Source: Allium sativum
Taxonomy: Eukaryota > Streptophyta > Magnoliopsida > Asparagales > Amaryllidaceae
Length of the DNA stretch: 64,000 nucleotides
Assembly (NCBI GenBank): GCA_030737875.1
Contig: CM060915.1
Location: 571,624,577 to 571,688,576 of the forward strand
Reading direction: 5' to 3'
This document shows, piece by piece, positions 45,859 through 57,399 of the stretch. Under the pieces are notes generated by a model. That model did no database searches. It had not been told where the DNA came from and saw only the letters and a program-made list of their open reading frames with translations. Position 1 is the stretch's first letter; every line of letters starts with the position of its first letter. Both the position numbers and the translations under genes were made by a program.

Positions 45859-46304
45859 AATTTGAATTCGAACTGAATATATAACGAATTGAATTCGAAT
45901 TGAATATATAACGAATTGAATATATAACGAATTGAATCCGAATTGAATATATAACGAATTGAATTCGAATTGAATATATAACGAAATGAATTCGAATTGA
46001 ATAGAAAACGAATTCGAATTGAATTGAAAAGAAAAATGAATTCGAATCGAATTAAAATCGATTTGAATTGAAATCAAATAGAAATGAAAGCAAAAAGGAT
46101 TTATGATAGAAAATTCAATTTTGATTTGAATTTGAAATAAAGGTTGAAATTGTTTTTGAAACGAATTCAAAACTATTTATAAAATTCGTTTTAAATAGGA
46201 ATCGACGTAATATATATTATATATATAATATAATGGCCTGAATAGAACGCGCCGCGCCGCGGCAGTTCGTAAATTTCGACCATTGACTTCGAACGGATAT
46301 CACG

Positions 46305-46328
46305 GGAGATCCGACCGTCGGATTCTCC
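46305..46328. promoter_or_regulatory. 24-bp near-palindrome in A 5' LTR
   Basis: GGAGATCC...GGATTCTCC, a dyad with two mismatched pairs, about 3.67 kb into the LTR. Present in both A LTRs, both B LTRs and LTR1. Confidence 0.5.
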
Positions 46329-48895
46329 TAAAACCGGAACCGTTGGGTTCGTATCGAAAAGAGCTTTCTAACGAATATTAGAAATTTGAAATCTAACAGT
46401 TGGATTTGGAGATACGTCCAAATCAAATTTGGAAAAGGTCGTTGTAAGTGCAGTTCGATGACCGTTGATGGAAATCGACTGTACGGGCCATGATAAAATT
46501 ATTAAAAATAGTAATAATTTGTGTAAAATCATAAGAAATGATTCGGGAAAAATTGGGATGAAAAACTCCATGTCTGAAAAGATAAAAATAGATTTTTATC
46601 GAAATGAACTAGTTTTGAACTAATATTAAAACCCATTTATTTTTAAATAAATAAATTGGATTTAAAATGGGTTTTAAATAGAATTGATTAGTGGGTTTAT
46701 CGGGAACTGTGTTTTAAATAACACCAGTTCTTTAACCCGATAATAAATAGAATGTGATTTGGGTTTGTCGTGTACTATGTTTTAAATGACATTAGTTCTT
46801 TAACCCAGAAAAAGGAGTTTTAATGAATCTACAATTAGATTGAAATGTGAATTGATAATCTAAATTATCAAATAGTGAAAATGAGCGAGAATGGAGTATC
46901 ACCAGTTTTGCTCCAAAGCGGTAGTTAAATCTTTAATTAGATTTGAACGTGAAATGGTAATTAATTTTAACGATAACACCACGGTGTTAGATATAGAGTA
47001 TTACCAGTTTTGCTTCATGGGATGAATAGGTTGGGATTGGGAAATAAAATAAATAATTACTTCGGTGTGGTTCGCTAATCTCGACTAGTTTAGAAAACCA
47101 TAATTTGGTTTGAAATGACATCCAAATGAAGATCAAAGAATAAATTTAAAGAATTTATCTTGGATAAAATTAATGGGAACCTTTCCCTGAGAATATGAAT
47201 TGGAATGAGGCGTATGTTGTGTTTGTCTAACATTTGTTTTTAATATACGCGGGTTGTTCGGAAAGTCCGGGTTTATACCCATTCTGAATAACCGATTCGA
47301 CGATATGTAGAAGATGAAGACGGTGGTTGAAGACCAGAAGTCTTCACATCGTTTGGGTGATTACTGATGACCTTGATTGGGCTGTACACCCAAGATGAGG
47401 GAATCAGTTGGTTGTCGTCCAGACGTACTTGGAGATGGATGGATATGCGAGGAAAGTGCCACCGGTTTCGTTCAGACCCAGAACGAACTTGTAAATGGAT
47501 TGTGTGTCTGACATTGGACTTTATTCTGTGTTGATTGATCTCTATTAAATATACATCTGTTTGGCGGCGGAGAATTTATTCTCTTGCTTAACGCCCTTCT
47601 CTGAGACGTACGAGCTCAGAGATTGTATATCGATGGACATCAGTCGCATGGCATGAATTGCCTGTGTGGCATGCTGAGTTGCATGGATCAAGGCTTCTGT
47701 TGAAAAGCAAAGTCTTGTGGTTGATGATCAAAGCACGGCCTACGTGGCAGCTTTGTGTATAACGTGAATTCGCGAGCCTCACACCTCGGTATGAGTTAAA
47801 AAGGGATACGGACCGCTGGGAGAACACGACGTTTCTTTCTAGCTTTGGTGGTGTCAGTGACTTACCAGCCCTGACATTTATATACTTTTCACCTTTGTGG
47901 TTGTTGGATGCGAGGCGCCTCGATTATAGGTCTGTAAGGACCGAGAAACGTGTGTTCAGGAATAATTAATCCTCAAACGTAAGAGAGGACCGGCCCAGCC
48001 GAATCCGGGGTTGCCCAGAGTGTGTAGTCCCGAGGCATTTGCTAAAGTGTCTCGAAGCGGAGAGGAGCTTGCCCCTTGCCTCGACTCATGACGGAAATCC
48101 AATTTCCAATACGTGTATTGCGGCTTTATTTGTAGAGCCTAGTATGGCGACATAGTAGCATGGGATTCTATGCCGTCTATGATTTATATTTATGATTGAA
48201 ATTGTTTTGACACTATACACTTATTATAGTATCAAATGATTTGTTTTAAACGTACCAAGCATGTTTGGCTGTTATAAGGTAAAACCCTATCCTCCGGCTT
48301 GCGTTGCATTGTGTGATGGGACCTGGGTCTTATAATAGCTTCATTTTTCGAAAAAGCATTGCGTTGTTTATTCTATGCACTGGTATTCTTGGGAGGAAAC
48401 CCGTTCCGTGTTATACGGCGTGGTCCCTTGAATTACTCTCTTTTAAAATAAAGGTTTAATAACTGTTTTAGTTCTCACACCAGTCACATGACTGACCTGG
48501 AGTTTATTGTTTTAACCTAAACTCTGGGTGCCCTTATTTTCGACACGGGCAGCTAGTAGTTTTGGTTTTGCAGATTTATATTCATAGGATCCTGGTTTAC
48601 GGCTGGAATGATGCTCGGAAAGCTCTGTATCCGTGTATCACCTTCAGTTGTGCTTTGTATTATTTTTCCGCTGCCATGTATTTAAATGTAATTTAAATCT
48701 CTGATATTTGTTGAATGTAATTTATTCATTTGTACTCTGTATATTCTTGTATCTGATGGAATTGTTGTAATAACAATGAAATGTTCTTCCGTCTGCGTTC
48801 TGATTTGTCCTGTTCTCAAACGATCAGGGGTTTCGAACGGTCTAGATCGGTTTAACGACTGATTCGGATCGAGCGAAATTCCCGACCGTCACATT

Positions 48896-48907
48896 TGGTA
48901 TCAGAGC
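48896..48907 (+). other. Element A primer-binding site (initiator tRNA-Met)
   Basis: TGGTATCAGAGC, the standard complement of the 3' end of plant initiator tRNA-Met, two bases after the LTR end. Confidence 0.95.
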
Positions 48908-49083
48908 TTTGGTTTACAGAGCTCGAGAACAAGACACATTAGAACCATACGAAATAATTCATCAGATATGGGATTAGTAATATCCAATTAGAATGACTCG
49001 TTAGAGATAGGATCAGTAGTATCCTAGAACGAGTGTGAAGAGTATATTTTTAAAATGAAACCAATTTTTGTTTTATAAATTAA

Positions 49084-49305
49084 AATCAATTCTACGTATT
49101 TGAATATCTATTTATTTTGAATTTGGACAATCCGCTATATAAAGATTTTGCATATACGCGTCATGAACGTATATTCGAAGTTTTAATATACCGGATAGAT
49201 ATAGAACCGCACTCTAGTCGCCCGGACATGATTCTGATGATGGCGCGCCATCACCACTATTTATTTTCGTGTTTCGAAGGTGTGATATCTATATATTTCC
49301 ATTAG
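49084..49305 (+). CDS. Short open frame in the A interior, conserved in B
   Basis: Open from 49084 to TAG at 49303-49305 (73 codons, no early ATG). It reads YVFEYLFILNLDNPLYKDFAY, then VLIYRIDIE and SSRPDMILMM. Element B has YVFEYLFILNLDDPVYIDFAY, then VLIYWIDIE and SSRPEMILMI at 59325-59516 (-). Many differences change amino acids, so selection is not obvious. It may be a gag remnant or an artefact of shared descent. No family is recognised. Confidence 0.25.
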   Translation, partial: NQFYVFEYLFILNLDNPLYKDFAYTRHERIFEVLIYRIDIEPHSSRPDMILMMARHHHYLFSCFEGVISIYFH

Positions 49306-49912
49306 ACTGGTGTGAGAACCAAAACTTATATAGATAGATTTATTATTGTGAATTGGCATCAAAAACATGATTTTTGACTATATATCAAATTATGAATTTG
49401 AAACGTTAATCCACTAACTGATTGATGTTTGTGTTGTTTGTTTATTTGTTTGATAATTTTGAACCATTATGCCTAATTGAACCAAATATTGAATTATATT
49501 GAAAATTGGTCGCATTTGCTTGCATATACATGTACTTACATTGAACAGGTCATAGCAAGGAGGCTAGAGCAGAGAATAAAATTTGTTTGCCCGACAAATA
49601 GGTACATGTTTACCATAATTTCCTATTTTGTTTGGGTGATGATGATTTTATGAGCCGATTGGCTAGCCGCTTGGCTTTTTCTTTTTCTTTTTGAGATCAG
49701 AAAGCCTATATGGCAATTTCGGGATTTTCCCGTGCTCCCCGTACAAAGGAGGTTATGGCGAAATTTTTCGAAAATTCCGGGTGTTAGCCAAATTTTTGAA
49801 AATTTGGAAATTCTCAGAAACTGAAAAGTTAGAGAATGGAAGCCAGAATGAACGTAGAGTTGATTAATCAAACCACTTTCGGCTTCGTTCCTTTTCGGGG
49901 ACGAAAAGTTTT

Positions 49913-49925
49913 AAGTGGGGGAGAT
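49913..49925 (+). other. Element A polypurine tract
   Basis: AAGTGGGGGAGAT immediately before the 3' LTR start at 49926, preceded by 'cggggacgaaaagttt', as in plant gypsy elements. Confidence 0.88.
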
Positions 49926-51038
49926 TGTAATAACCCGGAAAATCTGGGCCAGTTTAAAATTTTTATTTTGGCAATTTTAGCGAATTTTGAACATTTAAAA
50001 TGAATTATTTTAAATAATATCGACGAGAAATTTATTATGGATATAATTCGAATGTATATATTTACATACATCGTCGTTAGAATATAAATATTTATTTTAA
50101 ATTATAGAAGGAATTGAAAATGGCCCTGCAGTTCGATAATTCGATTTCAAACTTCAATTGAATGTACCTGGTGCAAAACAATCCGGATTTTAGTGAAACC
50201 AAAAATATTAGAATCTATTCGTGAATATCTTTCCAACGAATCCGAAAAATCGAAATTTCATAGCGGAAATCAAAAGTTATGCCCAGTTGAAAATTCATAA
50301 TAGTCGCTATGTAAATTATACATGGCCCAAAAAGTCACATTTTGCATACGGATGAATTTGGATTCGAAACCACTTCCATTGAGTTCAAAATGCCGTTTAG
50401 AACTCCGAAAAGTGTAAGCTTCGATATATTCCGATATCCGGAATAGTGGCAATTGACAGGAGTTTTTCGGTTAACAAAACATAGCCCTTAAAAAGTGAAA
50501 TTTTGCATACGAGCTCAGAATTCGACGAGATAAATTTTTATGGATTCACAATGACAAATCATTGTTGAGTTCCAAATGGCGCGACGAACGGAGTTAGTAT
50601 GTGGCCGTGCGAGCTGAAACAGTTCTGGGTAAACCAGGCAGTCATTTTACAAAGGAACATTATTGATACGACCTCAGAATTCGATTTTTTTTTTTTTTTT
50701 TCTGGATTCATATCATCTAAAAATGGTTAAATCCAAAAGGGCATGATTTTTGAAGTTAGCATGTGAGCGTGCAAGAAGAAAACGTGCGCCAAAATCGCAT
50801 TTTTAGAGCTTATCTGAGCATTTTTGTGATTTTTTTTTGAAAGGCCAAACGAACTCGGAATTCGACGAAACTTGTTTCGTTGGACTCGTCTTCACGTCTA
50901 CTATCTCGTGCCCGAAATCCGCGGCGATTGAAGATCGTTAGCGTTCAGGCGATATGCGAGAAACTAGCATATAAACACTTTTACTTCCTTTTCTTCTTCA
51001 CTTTCTTCCTCTTCCTCTTTCTTCATAAAAACTCAAAA

Positions 51039-51323
51039 ATGGAGTCTCCTCCACCACCACCGCTGCCACCGCCCCTACCCCGCTATCGCACCACCTCAGG
51101 CCGCCGGCCACCACCCCCCTCTCCACCTCCTCCTCTCTCTCTCCTCCTCTTTCCCTCTTCTAATTTGCAAACCCTAGCTCCTCCGGCCACCACCACCACC
51201 TCCCGTGCCCCACCGCCGCCACCAGCACCCTCCCCACCTCCAATCAGGTCCGGCGCCCCCTTCCCCCCCCACTCAACTCCGGCCGTGGGCCCCCCCAGTC
51301 ACCAAAAACCCATTTTGCACTAA
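51039..51323 (+). CDS. Proline-rich small open frame in A 3' LTR cassette (94 aa)
   Basis: Starts at the same AAAAATGG as the frame at 43741 and reads MESPPPPPLPPPLPRYRTT, an SPPPP-type middle, then PPPPPAPSPPPIRSGAPFP. The upstream frame is also open to 50880, but the promoter geometry (TATA at 50970) favours the internal ATG. No domain. It may be an expressed small protein or chance openness of C-rich DNA. Confidence 0.25.
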   Translation: MESPPPPPLPPPLPRYRTTSGRRPPPPSPPPPLSLLLFPSSNLQTLAPPATTTTSRAPPPPPAPSPPPIRSGAPFPPHSTPAVGPPSHQKPILH

Positions 51324-52932
51324 TCGCCCGTTTTGCAAATAACACCCTGTCCTTATTTTGCAAATAACTCCCAAACTGTGCGCTTTTGGCCAAAGTCCCG
51401 CTAGACCAAAGTTGTAGAGCACGAAATTCTCTTCGATTTGGCTATATGGAAGTCATGTTTTGGAGTTCGGAGCTGCTCGGAAAACGCGTTCGAAGTCTGC
51501 TGTTCAAAAGTGGTAAAATTCGTGTACTTTCGCGAATTCTGGCGAATTGGAGCATTTTCGGCAAAAAGACCCTAGGCGAAAGTTATCCGGAATGACGCGT
51601 TTAAGCTAGGAAAAATATGGTGTGAAGATTGAAACTCGTTTGCAAAGTCTAGGACCCGAACAGCGAATCCGGGCGTTAGAAAAAAAGTGAGTTTTCTCCA
51701 TTTTAAAGCTTCTACAGTTTTTGACATATGAAGTAAATAAAAATATGATCTTTATATTATAGAGAGGATAAAAATCCGATTTTTAACTTATAGAAGATAT
51801 AAAGATAAGATTTTTATATAATGTAGATAATAAAAATGTGATTTTTATACATGTAGTGACAAAAGGCGAGAACGACAAGATTTTCTACATAAGAAGAGTC
51901 GTGGCGTTTGGTTTAGCTAACGGTGTTTAGTAGCACCCGACACCCGTCATCTACAGACCATGGATGGCTTGTTTGTTTAATTGTTTGATTGTGTAGTTGG
52001 TTAGATTATCTGGTTTGAATTGAATTGTTTGGTGAAATGGAATGGATTTGATTGATGTGTGAATGGCGTGGGCCTTCACTAGACCGGGGATAAGGCTAGG
52101 CCTCGTCCCGTTTCTAGTATCGTGCCGTTATGCCGCCGAAATTTTCTAAAATAAGTTAGAAAAATAAAAATATCATTTTATTTAAAGAATGAGCTGAATA
52201 GAAATTCATATGTTAGAATAAAATGTTTTATCGTTAAAAATATAATTTTTAACGTGAATATGAATATAGTGAATGTGAATAAATAAATATTCATTTACAA
52301 ACCGGACGGTTTGTTTATGTACGCCTATTTGAAGGACATTGATTGGGTCGATAAATTTTACACATCGCCCAACTGCACAAATAAAATCTGTGTTTGATTG
52401 TTTGAAACCCCACACGGCTATTGGGATAAAATACGACATACACTAATCCCAATAATTAGTTGTTTGTCGATCGATTGATTGACAGACTGTTATAAGCGTT
52501 AGATATCTATATTTGATGCTTATACAGTGTAGTGCACCTTGGATGATGGTTGATTATTTGTCGTTGTTATTATATACATGTGTTGTATGGAATCCATATA
52601 ATTAACTTTATATGGTAATTGATTGGGCCTCATTCCAATTTAGAAAATAAAGAATATTATAAAATAAAGGTTCATGTGTTGACAGTACTCATTCGTTGAG
52701 ATTAGTCATGTGTTGAACAAAATATTTTAACAATAAAATTTAGTCACACGTGGACAGTACTCATTCGTTGAGATTAGTCATGTGTTGACAGAAGTATAGA
52801 TTCATGTATTGAATAAAATAAATATTCATTTGTTGAATAGAATAACGGAATTATTGAAATATATAAAGCCGTATTGATTAGAGATGCGCTATTTTGACAT
52901 GAACGATATTTATATCGATTATATTCGTTTTT

Positions 52933-53095
52933 AAATTTGAATTGAATCGAATAGAAAACCAATTTGAATTGAATCGAATAGAAAACCAATTTGAATTGAA
53001 TCGAATAGAAAACCAATTTGAATTGAATCGAATAGAAAACCAATTTGAATTGAATCGAATAGAAAACCAATTTGAATTGAATCGAACAGAAAACC
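52933..53095. repeat. 27-bp minisatellite, 6 copies, in A 3' LTR
   Basis: Same unit as 45643-45858 but two copies fewer, so the array has changed since insertion. Confidence 0.93.
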
Positions 53096-53561
53096 AACTT
53101 GAATTCGAATTGAATATATAACGAATTGAATTCGAATTGAATATATAACGAATTGAATTCGAATTTAATATATAACGAATTAAATCCGAATTGAATATAT
53201 AACGAATTGAATTCGAATTGAATATATAACGAAATGAATTCGAATTGAATAGAAAACGAATTCGAATTGAATTGAAAAGAAAAATGAATTCGAATCGAAT
53301 TAAAATCGATTTGAATTGAAATCAAATAGAAATGAAAGCAAAAAGGATTTATGATAGAAAATTCAATTTTGATTTGAATTTGAAATAAAGGTTGAAATTG
53401 TTTTTGAAACGAATTCAAAACTATTTATAAAATTCGTTTTAAATAGGAATCGACGAAATATATATTATATATATTATATATATAATATAATGGCCTGAAT
53501 AGAACGCGCCGCGCCGCGGCAGTTCGTAAATTTCGACCATTGACTTCGAACGGATATCACG

Positions 53562-53585
53562 GGAGATCCGACCGTCGGATTCTCC
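53562..53585. promoter_or_regulatory. 24-bp near-palindrome in A 3' LTR
   Basis: Identical to the 5' LTR site at 46305-46328. Confidence 0.5.
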
Positions 53586-56151
53586 TAAAATCAGAACCGT
53601 TCGGTTCGTATCGAAAAGATCTTTCTAACGAATATTAGAAATTTGAAATCTAACGGTTGGATTTGGAGATACGTCCAAATCAAATTTGGAAAAGGTCGTT
53701 GTAAGTGCAGTTCGATGACCGTTGATGGAAATCGACTGTACGGGCCATGATAAAATTATTAAAAATAGTAATAATTTGTGTAAAATCATAAGAAATGATT
53801 CGGGAAAAATTGGGATGAAAAACTCCATGTTTGAAAAGATAAAAATAGATTTTTATCGAAATGAACTAGTTTTGAACTAATATTAAAACCCATTTATTTT
53901 TAAATAAATAAATTGGATTTAAAATGGGTTTTAAATAGAATTGATTAGTGGGTTTATCGTGAACTGTGTTTTAAATAACACCAGTTCTTTAACCCGATAA
54001 TAAATAGAATGTGATTTGGGTTTGTCGTGTACTATGTTTTAAATGACATTAGTTCTTTAACCCAGAAAAAGGAGTTTTAATGAATCTACAATTAGATTGA
54101 AATGTGAATTGATAATCTAAATTATCAAATAGTGAAAATGAGCGAGAATGGAGTATCACCAGTTTTGCTCCAAAGCGGTAGTTAAATCTTTAATTAGATT
54201 TGAACGTGAAATGGTAATTAATTTTAACGATAACACCACGGTGTTAGATACAGAGTATTACCAGTTTTGCTTCAAGGGATGAATAGGTTGGGATTGGGAA
54301 ATAAAATAAATAATTACTTCGGTGTGGTTCGCTAATCTCGACTGGTTTAGAAAACCATAATTTGGTTTGAAATGACATCCAAATGAAGATCAAAGAATAA
54401 ATTTAAAGAATTTATCTTGGATAAAATTAATGGGAACCTTTCCCTGAGAATATGAATTGGAATGAGGCGTATGTTGTGTTTGTCTAACATTTGTTTTTAA
54501 TATACGCGGGTTGTTCGGAAAGTCCGGGTTTATACCCATTCTGAATAACCGATTCGACGATATGTAGAAGATGAAGACGGTGGTTGAAGACCGGAAGTCT
54601 TCACATCGTTTGGGTGATTACTGATGATCTTGATTGGGCTGTACACCCAAGATGAGGGAATCAGTTGGTTGTCGTCCAGACGTACTTGGAGATGGATGGA
54701 TATGCGAGAAAAGTGCCTTCGGTTTCATTCAGACCCAGAACGAACTTGTAAATGGATTGTGTGTCTGACATTGGACTTTATTCTGTGTTGATTGATCTCT
54801 ATTAAATATACATCTGTTTGGCGGTAGAGAATTTGTTCTCTTGCTTAACGCCCTTCTCTGAGACGTACAAGCTCAGAGGTTGTATATCGATGGACATCAG
54901 TCGCATGGCATGAATTGCCTGTGTGGCATGCTGAGTTGCATGGATCAAGGCTTCTGTTGAAAAGCAAAGTCTTGTGGTTGATGGTCAAAGCACGGCCTAC
55001 GTGGCAGCTTTGTGTATAACGTGAATTCGCGAGCCTCACACCTCGGTATGAGTTAAAAACGGGATACGGACCGCTGGGAGAACACGACGTTTCTTTCTAG
55101 CTTTGGTGGTGTCAGTGACTTACCAACCCTGACATTTATATACTTTTCACCTTTGTGGTTGTTGGATGTGAGGCGCCTCGATTATAGGTCTGTAAGGACC
55201 GGGAAACGTGTGTTCAGGAATAATTAATCCTCAAACGTAAGAGAGGACCGTCCCAGCCGAATCCGGGGTTGCCCAGAGTGTGTAGTCCCGAGGCATTTGC
55301 TAGAGTGTCTCGAAGCGGAGAGGAGCTTGCCCCTTGCCTCGACTCATGATGGAAATCCAATTTCCAATACGTGTATTGCGGCTTTATTTGTAGAGCCTAG
55401 TATGGCGACATAGTAGCATGGGATGCTATGCCGTCTATGATTTATATTTATGATTGAAATTGTTTTGACACTATACACTTATTATAGTATCAAATGATTT
55501 GTTTTAAACGTACCAAGCATGTTTGGCTGTTATAAGGTAAAACCCTATCCTCCGGCTTGCGTTGCATTGTGTGATGGGACATGGGTCTTATAATAGCTTC
55601 ATTTTTCGAAAAAGCATTGCGTTGTTTATTCTATGTACTGTTATTCTTGGGAGGAAACCCGTTCCGTGTTATACGGCGTGGTCCCTTGAATTACTCTCTT
55701 TTAAAATAAAGGTTTAATAACTGTTTTAGTTCTCACACCAGTCACATGACTGACCTGGAGTTTATTGTTTTAACCTAAACTCTGGGTGCCCTTATTTTCG
55801 ACACGGGCAGCTAGTAGTTTTGGTTTTGCAGATTTATATTCACAGGAACCTGGTTTACAGCTGGAATGATGCTCGGAAAGCTCTGTATCCGTGTATCACC
55901 TTCATTTGTGCTTTGTATTGTTTTTCCGCTGCCATGTATTTAAATGTAATTTAAATCTCTAATATTTGTTGAATGTAATTTATTCATTTGTACTCTGTAT
56001 ATTCTTGTATCTGATGGAATTGTTGTAATAACAATGAAATGTTCTTCCGTCTGCGTTCTGATTTGTCCTGTTCTCAAACGATCAGGGGTTACGAACGGTC
56101 TAGATCGGTTTAACGACTGATTCGGATCGAGCGAAATTCCCGGCCGTCACA

Positions 56152-56156
56152 ATAAG
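56152..56156. repeat. Right target-site duplication of element A (ATAAG)
   Basis: Exact copy of 42628-42632, directly after the LTR end CGTCACA. Element B's sequence continues with 'catcaaatataaatattc'. Confidence 0.95.
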
Positions 56157-56608
56157 CATCAAATATAAATATTCAACGCTTATAACAGTCTGTCAATCAA
56201 TCGATCACATACAACTAATTATTGGGATTAGTGCATGTCATATATCATCCCAATACCCGTGTGGGGTTTCAAACAATCAAACACAGATTTTATTTGTGCA
56301 GTTGGGCGATGTGTAAAATTTATCGTCCCAGTCAATATCAGTCAAATGTGTGTATATAAACAAATCGTTCGATTTGTTTATATTTATTTCATTTTAAATA
56401 CACGTTAAAAATTCTATTTTTAACTATAAAATATTTTCCATTATAAAATATTTTATTTCATTTCACATCACATCACACAATCAACTACACATCAAAATCA
56501 AACAAACAAGCATACAAGTCGTCCATGGTCTGTGGACGACGGGTGTCGGGTGCTACTAAACACCGTCTGCATCCTAGTATATATTTCAAACTAGAAATAA
56601 AAATAAAA

Positions 56609-56623
56609 GTGAGGAGTTCTCAC
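56609..56623. promoter_or_regulatory. GTGAG-N5-CTCAC motif in B 3' LTR
   Basis: Perfect dyad with spacer GAGTT on the + strand. The same site recurs in the B 5' LTR at 63947-63961. Confidence 0.5.
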
Positions 56624-57399
56624 CGAATAGCTAAACCAACAGCCATGGCTCTTCATATGTAGAAATCTCCTTCACGCTCGCCTTTTGTCAATTTCATTGT
56701 CCGTAGCCACTACATATATAAAAATCATATTTTTATATTGTTACTATGTATATAAAAATCATATTTTGGTAATCACTCTATATGGATAAAAATTCTATTT
56801 TTACATAGCTACTATATAGATAAAAATTCTATTTTTACATCACTGTTCATATAATAAAGATTATATTTTTATCACGCTATTCTCTATATAAACATTATAT
56901 TTTTAACTTTTCTATATTATAAAAATTATATTTTGAACCTTTCTATAATATAAAATTATATTTTTACTTTCTCTACTTTGTAAAAATCATATTTTTATTA
57001 CTTCTACTTTATAAAAATCATATTTTTTTTCCCAAATAAAAGTCAAGTCTTTTTACTCTATAAAGATCCAATCTTTAACAAAGAGAAATAAAATCTTTAT
57101 TTCCATTCCTTTATACACAATGCTATTTAATAGAAAACTGATTTGTTTAACTTTCTATATTTTTTTAATCAAATCTTTTCGTTCTTTAAAAATCTAATCT
57201 TTTATGTTATCACATACATATAAAAATCATGTTCTTCTTCGCTATATTATATATTAAAAATCAAAATTTTCTACTATGTTTTCTATAAATAAAAATCAGT
57301 TTTTCTTAACAAAAAAAATCGAAACTTCATATATAACTTTATCTAAAGAAAACAAAGGAGTCAGATTTCATATAAAAGAAGTAAACAAACACTAACTTA

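Larger units (their letters stand above)
42633..48893 (+). mobile_element. Element A 5' LTR (6261 bp)
   Basis: From TGTAATAACCCGG to ...CCCGACCGTCACA. Order of parts: U3 of about 1.04 kb; TATA at 43672; pyrimidine patch and C-rich cassette (43681-44360); AT-rich tract; GTGAG-AACTT-CTCAT (44617-44631); GGATGCAG near 44670; 'aaaccccacacgggtattggg' near 45161; hairpin (45242-45285); minisatellite (45643-45858); 24-bp near-palindrome (46305-46328); 3' block with 'cagtcacatgactgacctgg' near 48481. Compared with the 3' LTR it has 8 instead of 6 minisatellite units, keeps a roughly 70-bp segment around 44612-44680, and lacks about 49 bp after 45304. Confidence 0.93.
48894..49925 (+). mobile_element. 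Element A internal domain (1032 bp)
   Basis: It runs from PBS to PPT. The first part contains two similar short blocks (gatatgggattagtaatatcc and gataggatcagtagtatcc). A 74-codon frame at 49084-49305 is shared with B. Then come AT-rich sequence, 'ttgcccgacaaataggtac', 'agccgcttggctttttc', 'ccgtacaaaggaggttatgg' and 'ttttcggggacgaaaagt'. I find no zinc knuckle, protease DTG/DSG, RT YxDD or integrase motif in any frame. Element B's interior is of the same size (1036 bp) and order. Confidence 0.9.
42633..56151 (+). mobile_element. Element A: complete non-autonomous LTR retrotransposon with giant LTRs
   Basis: The element is 13,519 bp. LTRs of 6261 and 6226 bp flank a 1032-bp interior, so LTRs make up about 92% of its length. 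Both LTRs start TGTAATAACCCGGAAAATC and end CGTCACA. A PBS (TGGTATCAGAGC, initiator tRNA-Met) follows the 5' LTR by two bases, and a PPT abuts the 3' LTR. The interior has no gag or pol motif, so reverse transcription must be supplied in trans. The 'ttttcggggacgaaaagttt' string before the PPT, and the PBS type, point to a Ty3/gypsy (Tekay/Del-like) helper. The two LTRs are nearly identical apart from a few indels, so the insertion is recent. It lies inside element B, opposite in orientation. LARD- or TRIM-like elements are the nearest described classes, but neither has these proportions as usually described. Confidence 0.95.
49926..56151 (+). mobile_element. Element A 3' LTR (6226 bp)
   Basis: TGTAATAACCCGG to CCCGGCCGTCACA. 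It matches the 5' LTR throughout with scattered substitutions. Differences seen: the segment with GTGAG...GGATGCAG is missing near 51920; an extra segment of about 49 bp lies near 52547-52595; there are 6 rather than 8 minisatellite units at about 52933-53095; the poly-T near 50690 is longer. It ends at the second ATAAG duplication. Confidence 0.93.

Noticed and set aside
45483..45884. Long repetitive frames (VFYSIQFKL / IENQFELNR repeats) on both strands
   Set aside because: They are translations of a 27-bp minisatellite that has no stops in any relevant frame. The same holds for 45640-46170 and 52774-53418.
42633..56151. Search for gag, protease, RT, RNase H or integrase in element A or B
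   Set aside because: No YxDD, D(T/S)G, HHCC or CCHC motif is visible in any long frame; none is annotated.
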